A DNA stretch of 64,000 bases from NCBI GenBank assembly GCA_963792655.1, contig CAWBWU010000001.1, forward strand, positions 434,001-498,000, written 5' to 3'. The translations under genes and the position numbers were made by a program. Source of the stretch: DOZZ01 sp963792655 (GTDB lineage: Bacteria > Acidobacteriota > Terriglobia > Bryobacterales > Bryobacteraceae). Under the pieces are notes generated by a model. It was not told where the DNA came from, made no database searches, and was given only the letters and a program-made list of their open reading frames with translations. Positions 53,131-63,265 of the stretch are shown in pieces (position 1 is the first letter of the stretch; every line of letters starts with the position of its first letter).

Positions 53131-56100
53131 ATGGTATCCAAGAAGATCCTTGCGCTCGCCGTAGGCATGCTTTTGTCCGCGGCCGCGTCGTTCTCGCAAA
53201 CAAGTAGCGGATCCATCAGTGGGACGGTTGTTGATTCCTCAGGCGCACCGCTGGCCGGCGCCGAAGTAATCGCGACCGATGTCGCCAAGCGCGATGTCAA
53301 TCATGTCTCCACCGATGCCCAAGGCACGTTTACATTTCCGAACCTCCTTCCCAGTTCGTACAACCTGCGCGTCTCGGCCAAAGGCTTCAAGTCGCTGCAG
53401 CTTTCCGATCAAGTACTGAACGCCAACGACAAGATTTCAGTCGGCGAGTTGCGTCTAGAGGTCGGTTCACTCGACCAGACGATCGAAGTCCAGGCACAAG
53501 CTGTCGAACTGAAAACCGAGAGCGGCGAACGCTCCGAGGCAGTGGTCGGCAAGCAGCTTCAGAATACTCTGGTCAACAGCCGTAGCTATCTTGACCTGAC
53601 GAAGCTGATACCGGGCACGATCTTCAACGGCAACCTGCAAACTGCCGGACACGGCGGCGTCGGCAACATCTCAGCCAACGGCGCGCGCTTCAATCAGAAC
53701 AACCTGACGCTTGACGGCCTGGGTAACGTTGATACCGGCAACAACGGCGATCAGCTCGCGACCGTCAGCCTGGATTCAGTACAGGAATTCAAGATCCTGA
53801 CCAGTAACTATCAAGCAGAGTACGGACGCTCCTCGGGCGCGCAGATCAGCGTAGTCACCAAGAGCGGTAGCAGCGCGTTCCACGGCAGCGGCTATCTTTT
53901 CCATCGCCATGAAGGTCTGAACGCGAACAACTGGAAGAGCAATCGCGACGGTCTTCCGCGCCAGAAGTACCGCTTCAACGACGCAGGCTACACGATCGGC
54001 GGGCCGGCGTATGTTCCGAAGGTCTTTAACCGTAACAAAGACAAGCTGTTCTTTTTCTGGAGCCAGGAGTACCAGCAGCAACTGAAGCCGCAGAGCGAGA
54101 GAGATCGCACTGTACCGACGGCTCTTGAGCGCACAGGCGACTTCTCACAGAGCGTCGACAAGAACGGCAATCCCTACCCTTACATCCGCGACTACACGCT
54201 CGGGCTGCCTTGCAGCGCCAGCAACACGGCAGGCTGCTTCGCCGATGGCGGCGTGCTGGGCCGGATCCCGCAGAGCCGGCTGTATGGCCCCGGGCTCGCT
54301 GTTCTGAATGCTTATCCTCTTCCCAACGCACAGCAGTTCGCCAAGAGCGGCTACAACTTCCGTTCGCAGATCTCGGACTCGTACCCGCGCCGCGAAGATC
54401 TGTTGCGCATGGACTACAACCTGACGAGCAAGCTGAAGCTGTTCGGACATTACGTTCATAACAACGATGCCGTCACGTCCTACTACGGCTCATTCGTGTT
54501 GGGTTCGACCATTCCGCTGGTGCCGATCACCGATGCCCGTCCCGGCAAGAGCGTCTCGGTCAGTGCAACGTACATTGTGAGCCCGACCCTGACCAACGAA
54601 TCGACGTGGGGTTTCAGCCACAACCAGATCAACATCGATCCGGTTGGCAATGGTCTCAGCCGCGCCGCGCTTGGACTCACGGCTTTGAACGTTTTGTACC
54701 CGGATGCGATTCAGCATGACTTTATCCCGACCTTCGCATTCAACGGGTCGCGCATTGCGAACACAGCGTCCTTCGGTACGAACAACGCGCCGTTCTTCAA
54801 CTACAACACCACGATTGAAGCGATCGACAACCTGAGCAAGGTGTGGAACCAGCACGTTATCAAAGCCGGTTTCTACCTGCAGCGCAGCCGCAAAGACCAG
54901 ACTTCTTTTGCGAACGCGAACGGCTCCTATGACTTCAGCGACAACAGCGGCAACCCGTTCGATTCTCAGTACGGTTTCGCCAACGCGGCGCTCGGCGTCT
55001 ATAGCAGCTTCAACCAGGCTTCGAAGTATCTGACCGGTAAGTATCGCTACTGGAACATCGAATGGTATGCGCAGGACACGTGGAAGGTAACGCGTCGCCT
55101 GACGTTGGATTACGGTATTCGCTTCGAGATCATTCAGCCGCAGTATGACGCGGGCCTGCTGACCTCTTCGTTCGAGCCGGATAAGTACGATCCGTCGCAA
55201 GCAGTGGTTCTGTTCCGCCCTGGCTTCGATACCGCAGGCAAGAAAGTCGCTGTCAATCCGCTGACGGGCGCCACGTTGCCGGTTACCGCAATTGGCAAGA
55301 TCGTGCCGGGTACCGGCAGCATCACCGACGGAATTCTGCAGGCCGGCCACGGAATCGAACAAGGTCTGATGAAGAACCGCGGTCCGCAATTCTCGCCGCG
55401 CTTCGGTTTCGCTTATGACATCAGCGGCAAGCAGACCCTCGTGCTGCGTGGCGGCGGCGGTATCTTCTACGACCGCTTCCAGGGCAATGAAACGTTCGAT
55501 ATGTTGACTAACCCGCCCAGCACCATCTCACCGACTCTGGTGAACGGCTTGGCGAGCCAGATCAATCCGGCGAACATCCTGCTCGCACCGCTCGGCATCT
55601 TCGGCTTTGACCACAACGGGAAAGTACCGACGGTCTATAACTATAGCCTCGGCATCCAGGCGCGTCTTCCTTACGACGTCGTGCTTGACACCGCCTACGT
55701 AGGTTCGCAGGGCCGCCACTTGCTCGAGAACCTGAACTTGAACGCGATCCCCTACGGCGCCACGTTCCTGCCGCAGAATCAGGATCCGACTAAAGTAAAG
55801 GCCAACCCGACTGCGCTCCTGGGCAGCAACGCCTATGACGCGGACTTCCTGCGCCCCTACCCTGGTTTCGGCACGATCAACATCCATCAGATGGGCGGCA
55901 CGGACAACTACAACTCTCTGCAGGTTTCGGCGCAGCGGCGTTTTGCGGCTGGCCTCTTCCTCGGGGTCTCTTACACCTGGAGTAAGTCGCTCGGTACCAC
56001 CAGCGGCGACGGAGACTTCATTCGTATCGATAACCTGACCCGCTTCGCTAACTATGGCCCCACCGGTATGGACCGGCGCCACAACCTGGCGATCAACTAT

Positions 56101-56691
56101 GTTTACGACACGCCGAACCTGAGCCGGCACTTCGGCAGCCATGACAACTGGCTGACTAAGGGCATCCTCAACGGTTGGCAGGTCTCTGGCGTGACGCTGA
56201 TTCAGTCCGGTGCACCGTACGAGGTAGCCTTCAGCATCCCTGGCGTAGGAAACCAGAACCTGACGGGATCTTACACGGAAGGTGCCCGCCCGACGCTCAT
56301 CGGCAACCCGAACACCAGTTCGGATAGCCCGTACTACCGCATCAACCCGGCTGCGTTCGCCGAGCCGCGCATTGGTGATCTGGGATTAGGCGCGCCCAGA
56401 AATTACCTGGTCGGCCCCGGCATCCTGAACTTTGATCTTTCGCTTGAGAAGAAGTTCATCTTAAGTGAGAGCGTCAACATCCAGCTCCGCGCGGATGCGT
56501 TCAACGTGTTCAATCACACGCAGTTCAGCGGTGTAAACAACACCATCAACTTCAAGAGCCTTACCGATCCGACTGTTACCAATCTGCCGTTCAAAGCTGA
56601 CGGCACGATCAATAACATCAACGGCTTCGGCACAGTCAGTGGTGCACGCGATCCCCGCATCATGCAGTTAGTCGTGCGTATCGTGTTCTAA
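53131..56691 (+). CDS. Oar-like TonB-dependent receptor with carboxypeptidase-regulatory domain
   Basis: An intact 1186-residue outer membrane protein. A signal peptide (MVSKKILALAVGMLLSAAAS) precedes a carboxypeptidase-regulatory domain (GSISGTVVDSSGAPLAGAEV) and a plug (NGARFNQNNLTLDGLGNVDT; SVQEFKILTSNYQAEYGRSS). The remaining 900 residues alternate like barrel strands and finish RIMQLVVRIVF with the usual terminal Phe. This length and order match the Oar-type receptors expanded in acidobacteria, probably for oligosaccharide or protein-fragment uptake. GGGAG lies before the ATG, the upstream 125 bases are AT-rich, and a hairpin follows the stop. It forms a single-gene unit. Confidence 0.92.
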   Translation: MVSKKILALAVGMLLSAAASFSQTSSGSISGTVVDSSGAPLAGAEVIATDVAKRDVNHVSTDAQGTFTFPNLLPSSYNLRVSAKGFKSLQLSDQVLNANDKISVGELRLEVGSLDQTIEVQAQAVELKTESGERSEAVVGKQLQNTLVNSRSYLDLTKLIPGTIFNGNLQTAGHGGVGNISANGARFNQNNLTLDGLGNVDTGNNGDQLATVSLDSVQEFKILTSNYQAEYGRSSGAQISVVTKSGSSAFHGSGYLFHRHEGLNANNWKSNRDGLPRQKYRFNDAGYTIGGPAYVPKVFNRNKDKLFFFWSQEYQQQLKPQSERDRTVPTALERTGDFSQSVDKNGNPYPYIRDYTLGLPCSASNTAGCFADGGVLGRIPQSRLYGPGLAVLNAYPLPNAQQFAKSGYNFRSQISDSYPRREDLLRMDYNLTSKLKLFGHYVHNNDAVTSYYGSFVLGSTIPLVPITDARPGKSVSVSATYIVSPTLTNESTWGFSHNQINIDPVGNGLSRAALGLTALNVLYPDAIQHDFIPTFAFNGSRIANTASFGTNNAPFFNYNTTIEAIDNLSKVWNQHVIKAGFYLQRSRKDQTSFANANGSYDFSDNSGNPFDSQYGFANAALGVYSSFNQASKYLTGKYRYWNIEWYAQDTWKVTRRLTLDYGIRFEIIQPQYDAGLLTSSFEPDKYDPSQAVVLFRPGFDTAGKKVAVNPLTGATLPVTAIGKIVPGTGSITDGILQAGHGIEQGLMKNRGPQFSPRFGFAYDISGKQTLVLRGGGGIFYDRFQGNETFDMLTNPPSTISPTLVNGLASQINPANILLAPLGIFGFDHNGKVPTVYNYSLGIQARLPYDVVLDTAYVGSQGRHLLENLNLNAIPYGATFLPQNQDPTKVKANPTALLGSNAYDADFLRPYPGFGTINIHQMGGTDNYNSLQVSAQRRFAAGLFLGVSYTWSKSLGTTSGDGDFIRIDNLTRFANYGPTGMDRRHNLAINYVYDTPNLSRHFGSHDNWLTKGILNGWQVSGVTLIQSGAPYEVAFSIPGVGNQNLTGSYTEGARPTLIGNPNTSSDSPYYRINPAAFAEPRIGDLGLGAPRNYLVGPGILNFDLSLEKKFILSESVNIQLRADAFNVFNHTQFSGVNNTINFKSLTDPTVTNLPFKADGTINNINGFGTVSGARDPRIMQLVVRIVF

Positions 56692-56701
56692 GTGGTAAAA
56701 C

Positions 56702-56731
56702 GGGCAGGGCTGCAACTCCGCAGTCCTGCCC
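56702..56731 (+). terminator. Terminator-like hairpin after the TonB receptor gene
   Basis: GGGCAGG pairs with CCTGCCC, continuing with CTGC/GCAG across one mismatch and a six-base loop. It starts 11 bases after the stop codon and is followed by a pyrimidine-rich stretch (ACCTCCTTTCTGTT) and not a pure T run. Confidence 0.7.
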
Positions 56732-56778
56732 ACCTCCTTTCTGTTGTCTCTCCTGTTCCGTCCCCCTAAGATGATGTG

Positions 56779-57528
56779 ATGTCCCGAACGGCGGTGCATC
56801 ACGCATTGCAGAAGAGAGATCGCTTTCGCTGGCGAAATCACGAAGTCTCTCGCATTGAGGGACTGAGCGACGCTGTCTTCGCCTTCGCCATTACGCTGTT
56901 GATTGTTTCCTTAGAAGTCCCGCGCACGTTCTCCGAACTCTACGAAACGATGCGGGGATTTCTGCCGTTTGCGGTAGTCTTCGCGCTGCTACTGAACCTC
57001 TGGCACACACAATTCATCTGGTTCCGGCGTTATGGCCTGCAGGATACGGCAAGCGTTGTGCTGAACGGAACCCTGTTGTTCCTGGTGCTCTTCTACGTTT
57101 ACCCTCTGAAGTTTCTGTTTCAGTACCTGTTCCGCCAGTTACTAGGTGAAAGTCTCGACGTGCGGTTAGCCGACGGCCGCGTAGTACCGATGCTGTCCAG
57201 TTCTGACGGCTACCTGATGATGATCATTTATGGCGCAGGCTTTTGCGGCGTCTTCCTGTTGTTCGCGGTTCTATATTGGTACGCGCTGAGCAAGAGCGAT
57301 CACCTGCAATTGACTGCTTTGGAGCGCCATGACACGATCTCGCGCATCGGCGGCAGCCTTTTGAACGTAGCGGTCGGCCTGATCTCGTTAGCCACGATCT
57401 TCATCGGAGGCTCGAAAGCTTCCGGGACGGCGGGGTTAGTTTATATGCTGATCGGACCCTTGTTGACGGTTTACTACAGTTTGCGGGGACGAAAAGCGCG
57501 AAAACTAGAATCAACTCTGGCCACCTGA
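56779..57528 (+). CDS. TMEM175-family (DUF1211) potassium channel-like protein
   Basis: About 249 residues with six hydrophobic spans. The first span region RIEGLSDAVFAFAITLLIVS carries the R-x3-(F/L)SDAVFA motif that forms the pore helix of TMEM175 channels. Bacterial members act as tetrameric potassium channels. The second half (LQLTALERHDTISRIGG) lacks a clear repeat of the motif, which suits the one-repeat bacterial type. The ATG at 56779 is preferred to the GTG one codon earlier. The gene follows the receptor terminator and precedes an unrelated small secreted protein. Confidence 0.87.
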   Translation: MSRTAVHHALQKRDRFRWRNHEVSRIEGLSDAVFAFAITLLIVSLEVPRTFSELYETMRGFLPFAVVFALLLNLWHTQFIWFRRYGLQDTASVVLNGTLLFLVLFYVYPLKFLFQYLFRQLLGESLDVRLADGRVVPMLSSSDGYLMMIIYGAGFCGVFLLFAVLYWYALSKSDHLQLTALERHDTISRIGGSLLNVAVGLISLATIFIGGSKASGTAGLVYMLIGPLLTVYYSLRGRKARKLESTLAT

Positions 57529-57587
57529 CTGCAACGGGTGTATGTTGGAATCCGGCGTGCATTCGCCGACTTTGAGGAGATCCAACG

Positions 57588-57941
57588 ATGCGTATTGCTT
57601 TCGCTTCACTCTCAGCAGCGCTTCTTGTAAGTCCAGCACTTATCTGCGCTCAGCAGCAGCGCGATGTTCATCAGGGGTATTACGATCTGAGGGAAGCGGG
57701 CCACTCCACAGTGGCTTCGAACGGTGCCAACGGCGCAACCCTGAACATGGCCAGCTTCGGTGGCTACTTCGGGAACGCCGACCTGCCATCCGGCTGGCAG
57801 GACGAAGTACAGCCTGTTTCGCGGGCTACCGTGCGCAAGCTGCCGCGCTTGCCTAATGGGTACCGCTACGGGCGCCTGGACAATCGCATCGTGGCCTATA
57901 ACCCGACCACCGGTGCAGTGATCGGGATTACGCGCCGCTAA
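57588..57941 (+). CDS. Small secreted protein, function unknown
   Basis: A 117-residue protein with GAGGAG before the ATG and a signal peptide (MRIAFASLSAALLVSPALIC, cleavage near AQ). The end PNGYRYGRLDNRIVAYNPTT recalls RcnB/DUF1236-like tails, in which a short basic segment follows the motif Y-x-x-x-D-x-x-V-x-Y-x-P-x-T-x-x-V. The middle is rich in Gly and Asn. No function is known to me. It is convergent with mutS2, one base between stops. Confidence 0.7.
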   Translation: MRIAFASLSAALLVSPALICAQQQRDVHQGYYDLREAGHSTVASNGANGATLNMASFGGYFGNADLPSGWQDEVQPVSRATVRKLPRLPNGYRYGRLDNRIVAYNPTTGAVIGITRR

Positions 57942-57942
57942 C

Positions 57943-60342
57943 TTAGATTTTCAGGTCCACGATCGTGGCGCCGCCTCCGCCTTCACTGGCGGGAGCGGCG
58001 TAGTATTTCTCTACGTGGGGATTGGTGCGCAATAAGTCCGCGATCGCGCGCTTGAGCACTCCCATCCCATGACCGTGCACGATCCGTACGCGCGCGGCGG
58101 TGGCCATCACTGCGCTATCGAGAAAACGCTCCACATTGTCCGACGCCTCATCGGCTCTTTGCCCGATGACGTTCAATTCCTGCTGCACCGGAATCAGGTC
58201 CGGGCCAGAGCGCAGGGTGACGTTCTTAGGAAGTTTTTCCTTCTGAGCGGAGGCCGCAGGTAATACTTCCTCGATGTCGGCCGCCGGAACCTGCATCTTC
58301 ATGAAGCCGATCTCGACTTCGATGACCTCATCGGAAATCTTGCGGCGTACGCGGCCTATTTCGCGCAGGTTGCGAATGCGCACACGCGCACCCTCTTCAA
58401 TCCGGGCTTGCGGTTTGGAGCCGGTAGGCTGCTGGGTGGCAATTACCCGGTCGAAGCCCTCTCGCAGCTCGCGCGAGGCGCGGTTGACCTGGCGCTGGGC
58501 CTGTTCTCCGGCTTTGCTGCGTGTGGCCGTTTCGGCGAGCTTTGCAATAGTCTGCTGCGCCTCTTCGGTGAAGCGCGCCTGGAACTCCTGAAAGCGTTCT
58601 TCCAGCTCAATCACCTTCTCGCTTTCGGTGCGCAGCATCTGCTGCTGCATGCGCTTCTCGCGAACCACCAGATCGTCTTGCTTACGACGCAGTTCGAGCT
58701 CCGCACGCTGGACACTTTCAAGTCGCGCGTGCAACTCGCTTAAGAGCTTTGCGAGTTCCGCTTCGTGGCTGCTCAGCGAGGCGCGTGCGCGTTTCATGAT
58801 GTCCTCGGGCATCCCAAGACGCATCGCGATGTCGAGCCCCGCAGATTTCCCTGGTAAACCGAGACGCAACTGATACGTCGGCTCGAGCGTTTCTTCATCG
58901 AAGCCCATCGACGCATTCAAAACGCTCTTCGTGTTTGCGCCATAAACCTTCAACGCAAGCAGGTGGGTCGACGCGAGCGTGTATGCGCCGGCCGCGCGGA
59001 AGTGTTCCACCACCGCTACGCCGAGCGCGCCGCCTTCTTCCGGGTCGGTTGACGAGCCAATTTCGTCGAGCAGCACGAGCGAGTCCGGCGTGGCATCGAG
59101 CGCCATCTCGCGAATATGCGACATGTGCGCGGAAAAGGTGCTCAGGCTAGCCTCGATCGACTGTTGATCACCGATGTCCGCCAGCACCTGTTCGAATAGC
59201 GGAAACTCTGCTTCTTCGGCCGGCACCGGCAAAGCCGATTGCGCCATGAGCGCGAGCAGGCCGACCGTCTTCAGCGTAACGGTCTTGCCGCCGGTGTTGG
59301 GTCCGCTGATCAGCAGCGTGCGGCAGTCTGCGTCCAGCGTCAAACTGATGGGCGTCACCTTTAACTTCTTTTGCCGCAGTACATCTTGTAACAGCGGGTG
59401 CCGCGCATTGTTGAGCACCAGGCGATTCGTGAAGCGCGGAATGCAGCACGAGAAATCGATGCCGAAGCGCGCCTTGGCAAACACCCAATCGAGCACGCCC
59501 ATGGTTGCGACGCTGAGCCGAATGGGCTCGGCATGCGCGCGCAGCTTCGCAGTCATCTCTCGCAGAATGCGATGCACCTCACGCAGTTCTTCTTCGGTGA
59601 GGCGAACCAACTCGTTATTCAGGTCGATGGTGGCGAGCGGTTCGACAAACAGCGTATGCCCGGTGGAACTTGCACCGTGGATGACGCCATTCATCTTGCG
59701 GCGCTGGCCGGAGACAATCGGCACTACGAAACGTTCGTTCCGGATCGTGACGATTTCTTCCTGCAGAATGCCGTCATCGCGATGCTCACGCAGAAACTTT
59801 TCGAGCGATTCCTGGATCGCGCGCTTCTGCCGTTCGATCTCGCGGCGGAGCCTGTGCAGCGCCACCGAAGCGTTGTCTGCAACGCTGCCATCGGGCAGGA
59901 TCTTGCCTTCGAGCTCTTGCAGCAGAGCGCGAAAATCACCGATGCCGCGCGCGCGCTCGGCCAGCCGTGGAAACCGTTCCGTCGCAGCGCTCAGAATCGA
60001 CTTGGCATCCGCCGCGCGGTCCAGCAGCGCGAATAGATCGAACACTTCGCGCCCGTCGAGCACGGCGCCTTCGATATGCAGCTTATTGAGGGTCTGCGTT
60101 ACGTCGCCGATGCCGGCAAACTGAATACGGATGGCCGCGCCTGAGCCCGCGGGCTGCGGCTTTGAAGCCGTGCGCAAGTACTCCATGGCTTCCGCAGTCT
60201 CGGCCAGATCTTCCTCGAGCCGCGCACGGTCGCTATGCGGCTCACAAGCTTCGAGCAACACATGTCCGAGCGGCGAACCGACTGAGCGCGCGACCAATTT
60301 CCGCAACGCTTCGTACTCAAGTGTGGCGGCGGAAGACTGCAT
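57943..60342 (-). CDS. mutS2: MutS2 family ATPase with Smr domain
   Basis: An intact 799-residue MutS2. The MutS-like ATPase has LLISGPNTGGKTVTLKTVGL (Walker A) near residue 340, ADIGDQQSIEASLSTFSAHM, and VLLDEIGSSTDPEEGGALGV (Walker B). A long coiled coil (about 510-640) is followed by a KOW-like segment and the C-terminal Smr nuclease domain, with RVRIVHGHGMGVLKRAIADL. MutS2 lacks the mismatch-binding domain; roles reported for the family are suppression of recombination and rescue of collided ribosomes. The HGHGxG motif is intact. It reads toward the small secreted protein gene. Confidence 0.95.
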   Translation of the reverse strand: MQSSAATLEYEALRKLVARSVGSPLGHVLLEACEPHSDRARLEEDLAETAEAMEYLRTASKPQPAGSGAAIRIQFAGIGDVTQTLNKLHIEGAVLDGREVFDLFALLDRAADAKSILSAATERFPRLAERARGIGDFRALLQELEGKILPDGSVADNASVALHRLRREIERQKRAIQESLEKFLREHRDDGILQEEIVTIRNERFVVPIVSGQRRKMNGVIHGASSTGHTLFVEPLATIDLNNELVRLTEEELREVHRILREMTAKLRAHAEPIRLSVATMGVLDWVFAKARFGIDFSCCIPRFTNRLVLNNARHPLLQDVLRQKKLKVTPISLTLDADCRTLLISGPNTGGKTVTLKTVGLLALMAQSALPVPAEEAEFPLFEQVLADIGDQQSIEASLSTFSAHMSHIREMALDATPDSLVLLDEIGSSTDPEEGGALGVAVVEHFRAAGAYTLASTHLLALKVYGANTKSVLNASMGFDEETLEPTYQLRLGLPGKSAGLDIAMRLGMPEDIMKRARASLSSHEAELAKLLSELHARLESVQRAELELRRKQDDLVVREKRMQQQMLRTESEKVIELEERFQEFQARFTEEAQQTIAKLAETATRSKAGEQAQRQVNRASRELREGFDRVIATQQPTGSKPQARIEEGARVRIRNLREIGRVRRKISDEVIEVEIGFMKMQVPAADIEEVLPAASAQKEKLPKNVTLRSGPDLIPVQQELNVIGQRADEASDNVERFLDSAVMATAARVRIVHGHGMGVLKRAIADLLRTNPHVEKYYAAPASEGGGGATIVDLKI

Positions 60343-60452
60343 AGTTTTAGGTTAGTATGGCTCAGAACGCGCGTGAGAAAGCGGTTGCATCACGTTGCAA
60401 CACCGCATTCTGGGCAAAGCGGAAGCCAATCTGGAGATTGGCGTTCCCAGGG

Positions 60453-61742
60453 TTAGTTGCTCATTGCCTGATCTAACAAATCATAGAATTCTGGGAAGGA
60501 TACTGACGCGGCTTCGGCGTTGTCTAACTTACTTTCGCCGTCCGCTCGGAGTGCTGCTACGGCGAAAGCCATCGCAATGCGGTGATCGCCGAAGGAATCG
60601 AACGTGGCAGCGCGGAATACTTGATTGCCCGGGATGTGCATGCCGTCCGGCGTTTCTGTAACCTGCATTCCCATTTGTCTCAGGTTGGTCGCGACAGTCG
60701 CGATCCGGTCCGTTTCTTTTACGCGCAGCTCGGCGGCATCCCGAATGGTCAGGCCTTCCTGGCTGGCAGCGCCTAACACGGCCAGGACAGGTATTTCATC
60801 GATGACGGCCGCGGTCATGTCACCCTCGATCACGCCGCCTTTGACCTCGGCATAGCGCACGCGAATGTCACCAATGGGCTCGCCATTGATTAACTCGATC
60901 CGGGTAATCTGTATCGGCGCGCCGATCGAGACGAGAAAATCCAAGAGCGCCGAGCGCGTCGGGTTTAGTCCAACTCCAACCAGTAGTAAGTCGGATCCGG
61001 GAACTAATAGCGCCGCAACTAAGAAGAAAGCTGCGGAGGATAAGTCAGACGGAACTAATACCTCGCGTCCGGTAAGTGGCTCGCCGGGCGTAAGTGCGAT
61101 GTTCCGGCGCTCGACGTGGATACTGGCGCCAAATTCGCGCAGCGCGATCTCTGTGTGGTCGCGTGAGCGAACGGGTTCTCGCACGACCGTATTGCCCGTT
61201 GCAAACAGGCCGGCCAGCAGCACGCACGTCTTGACTTGTGCGCTTGCGACCGGCAGCGTGTAGTCAATCGCAGTCAGAGGGCCCGGAGCCGCGTGAACTT
61301 GTAACGGCGGATAGTTTCCATCGCGCGCATCGATGCGCCCGCCCATCTGCGCCAAGGGGCCCAGGATGCGTTTCATGGGGCGCCCGCTCAGCGACTCGTC
61401 ACCGATCAGTGTGCTCGCGAACGGTTGCGCGGCGAGTGGACCTGCCAGCATGCGCATGGCCGACCCGGAGTTGCCTGCGTCCAGCGGACCAGCCGGTTCC
61501 TGCCAACCATGCAGTCCTTTTCCGTGGACAGTCACCACGCTTCCGTCGACTTCCACCGGAATACCGAGCGCGCGCACTGCGCCTAAGGTCGAATGGCAAT
61601 CCGCTCCTGTCGAGTAGTTATGGATGCGCGAGACACCTTCGGCGAGCGAGGCCAGAATCGCATAGCGATGAGAAATAGACTTATCGCCGGGCAGAGCCAG
61701 CGAGCCGCGCAGGCTCGTGGCGGGGCGAAGCACTTTTTGCAT
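60453..61742 (-). CDS. aroA: 3-phosphoshikimate 1-carboxyvinyltransferase (EPSP synthase)
   Basis: An intact 429-residue EPSP synthase joining shikimate 3-phosphate and phosphoenolpyruvate on the way to aromatic amino acids. ALPGDKSISHRYAILASLAE is the phosphate-binding site, LDAGNSGSAMRMLAGPLAAQ the second signature, and RVKETDRIATVATNLRQMG the catalytic RxKExDR loop. DSFGDHRIAMAFAVAAL is the last active-site block. LDAGNSGS replaces the more usual LDAGNSGT; Ser can fill the same role. It starts at an ATG at 61742 and is not embedded in a shikimate operon here. Confidence 0.96.
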   Translation of the reverse strand: MQKVLRPATSLRGSLALPGDKSISHRYAILASLAEGVSRIHNYSTGADCHSTLGAVRALGIPVEVDGSVVTVHGKGLHGWQEPAGPLDAGNSGSAMRMLAGPLAAQPFASTLIGDESLSGRPMKRILGPLAQMGGRIDARDGNYPPLQVHAAPGPLTAIDYTLPVASAQVKTCVLLAGLFATGNTVVREPVRSRDHTEIALREFGASIHVERRNIALTPGEPLTGREVLVPSDLSSAAFFLVAALLVPGSDLLLVGVGLNPTRSALLDFLVSIGAPIQITRIELINGEPIGDIRVRYAEVKGGVIEGDMTAAVIDEIPVLAVLGAASQEGLTIRDAAELRVKETDRIATVATNLRQMGMQVTETPDGMHIPGNQVFRAATFDSFGDHRIAMAFAVAALRADGESKLDNAEAASVSFPEFYDLLDQAMSN

Positions 61743-61766
61743 GAAGTATCAGTGTAGTCTGCGAGC

Positions 61767-62147
61767 TTACTGAATCGTGTAAGGCCCCGGCTGGCCCACG
61801 CGCAGTTCGCGGCCTTCGCTATCGGTTGCCGAAACTTCGAGCGTGACCGCTCGCACCGCATCGGTCATCTGAGCGTGGATTTGCGTTTCTTCGCCCACGT
61901 TGATCGCCGATTCGTCAGCCTGTGCGCGTTGTGACGACACTGGGCGATGGTCGATCGTGAAGAAGTTGAAGCTGACCTTGAGTCCAGCGAGGGGCTTCAC
62001 TCCCGCATTCTTGAACGTGGCGTCGATTTCGATCAGGTCGTCTTTGCGAACGGCCGTCAGTTCCGTCACGGTGATCTCGGCGGGCTTGCGGGTCTTTTGG
62101 GCCGGCAGAGCCAGCACAAGCAGTAGAAGCAGAAAGAGTGCGCGCAT
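61767..62147 (-). CDS. Small secreted protein with FxLYD-like fold, function unknown
   Basis: A 126-residue protein from the ATG at 62147; the frame is open for 40 codons upstream but the signal peptide MRALFLLLLLVLALPAQ marks the start. The mature part (DDLIEIDATFKNAGVKPLAG, then LKVSFNFFTIDHRPVSS) is an Ig-like single domain of the FxLYD kind, in which a short beta sandwich compares 'own versus added' segments. No catalytic residues are visible. It lies 24 bases upstream of aroA on the same strand, so it may be transcribed with it by chance. Confidence 0.65.
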   Translation of the reverse strand: MRALFLLLLLVLALPAQKTRKPAEITVTELTAVRKDDLIEIDATFKNAGVKPLAGLKVSFNFFTIDHRPVSSQRAQADESAINVGEETQIHAQMTDAVRAVTLEVSATDSEGRELRVGQPGPYTIQ

Positions 62148-62200
62148 TGCTTTCGATCTAGTTTGGCATCGTTCTGGTACATTAGAATTTCTCACCGGAC

Positions 62201-63265
62201 ATGATGAATCGCCGACAGTGGATGCTCGCGTCCACAGCGCTTCCGGCTGCAGCAATGGCTGCGGCAAGTCCCGGGAATATTGTTATTTCGAGTGAGAACG
62301 GAACTGCTGCGTGCACCAAGGCAATGAGCGTTCTCAGCGCTGGCGGCGACACGCTGGACGCGGTGATTGCGGGCGTCAACATCGTCGAACTCGATCCGAA
62401 TGACGACAGCGTCGGTTACGGCGGTTTGCCGAACGAAGACGGCGTTGTGGAACTGGATGCGTCCGTGATGCACGGTCCTACGCGGCGTGCGGGTTCGGTT
62501 GGCGCCATTCGCAATGTGAAGACTCCATCGCTGGTGGCGAAGGCCGTGATGGAACAGACCAGCCACGTGATGCTGGTTGGCGACGGGGCGACCCGTTTCG
62601 CGAAGATGCAGGGCTTTCGTGAAGACGATTTATTGACCGAGCATTCGCGCATGGCGTGGCTGCTCTGGAAGAAGATGCTGCGCAACGAGTCCGGTTCGAG
62701 CAACTGGGCAGGCGCGGCGCCGCATGCGGAGTTGCGCAAGCAGTTCCCGAACGCGAGCGATGAGACATACGAACTCGCCTGGCAGAGAGCCGTGGGGCGG
62801 CCAATCACCGGAACCATCAACTGTCTGGCGCTGAATGCGAAGGGTGAAATGTCGGGCGTGACCACCACCAGCGGTCTGGCGTGGAAGATCCCGGGCCGTG
62901 TGGGAGATTCGCCAATTATCGGCGCCGGGCTTTACGTGGATCAGGATGTGGGCGCGGCGGGCTCGACCGGGCTGGGTGAAGAAAATATCCGTGTGGCCGG
63001 CGCGCACACCATTGTCGAAAACATGCGGCGCGGGATGGGGCCGCAGGAAGCATGTCTCGACGCGGTGAAGCGCGTGGCGCGCAATTACGATGGGAACCGC
63101 GCCGGCTTGCAGCGCTTCGATTTGAATTTTTACGCGCTGCGTAAAGATGGCGCGTACGGTGGGGCAACGCTGTGGAATGACACCAAAGCGGCGCCCAAGC
63201 GGTTTGCGGTAAACGACGGGACGGCAACGCGGCTCGAAAAGTGTGCGTTTCTACTCGGGCGTTGA
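62201..63265 (+). CDS. Ntn-hydrolase of the glycosylasparaginase/isoaspartyl peptidase family, Tat-exported
   Basis: A 354-residue precursor. The N-terminus MMNRRQWMLASTALPAAAMA has a twin-arginine motif (NRRQWM). NIVISSENGTAACTKAMSVL and NDDSVGYGGLPNEDGVVELD are the alpha-chain blocks. The self-cleavage site should be before the Thr of RPITGTINCLALNAKGEMSG, which becomes the N-terminal nucleophile, with VTTTSGLAWKIPGRVGDSPI and GAAGSTGLGEE holding the substrate loops. Relatives remove N-linked Asn-GlcNAc or isoaspartyl residues. Usual active sites have Asp-Thr before the cut; here it is Gly-Thr. It probably acts in the periplasm. Confidence 0.88.
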   Translation: MMNRRQWMLASTALPAAAMAAASPGNIVISSENGTAACTKAMSVLSAGGDTLDAVIAGVNIVELDPNDDSVGYGGLPNEDGVVELDASVMHGPTRRAGSVGAIRNVKTPSLVAKAVMEQTSHVMLVGDGATRFAKMQGFREDDLLTEHSRMAWLLWKKMLRNESGSSNWAGAAPHAELRKQFPNASDETYELAWQRAVGRPITGTINCLALNAKGEMSGVTTTSGLAWKIPGRVGDSPIIGAGLYVDQDVGAAGSTGLGEENIRVAGAHTIVENMRRGMGPQEACLDAVKRVARNYDGNRAGLQRFDLNFYALRKDGAYGGATLWNDTKAAPKRFAVNDGTATRLEKCAFLLGR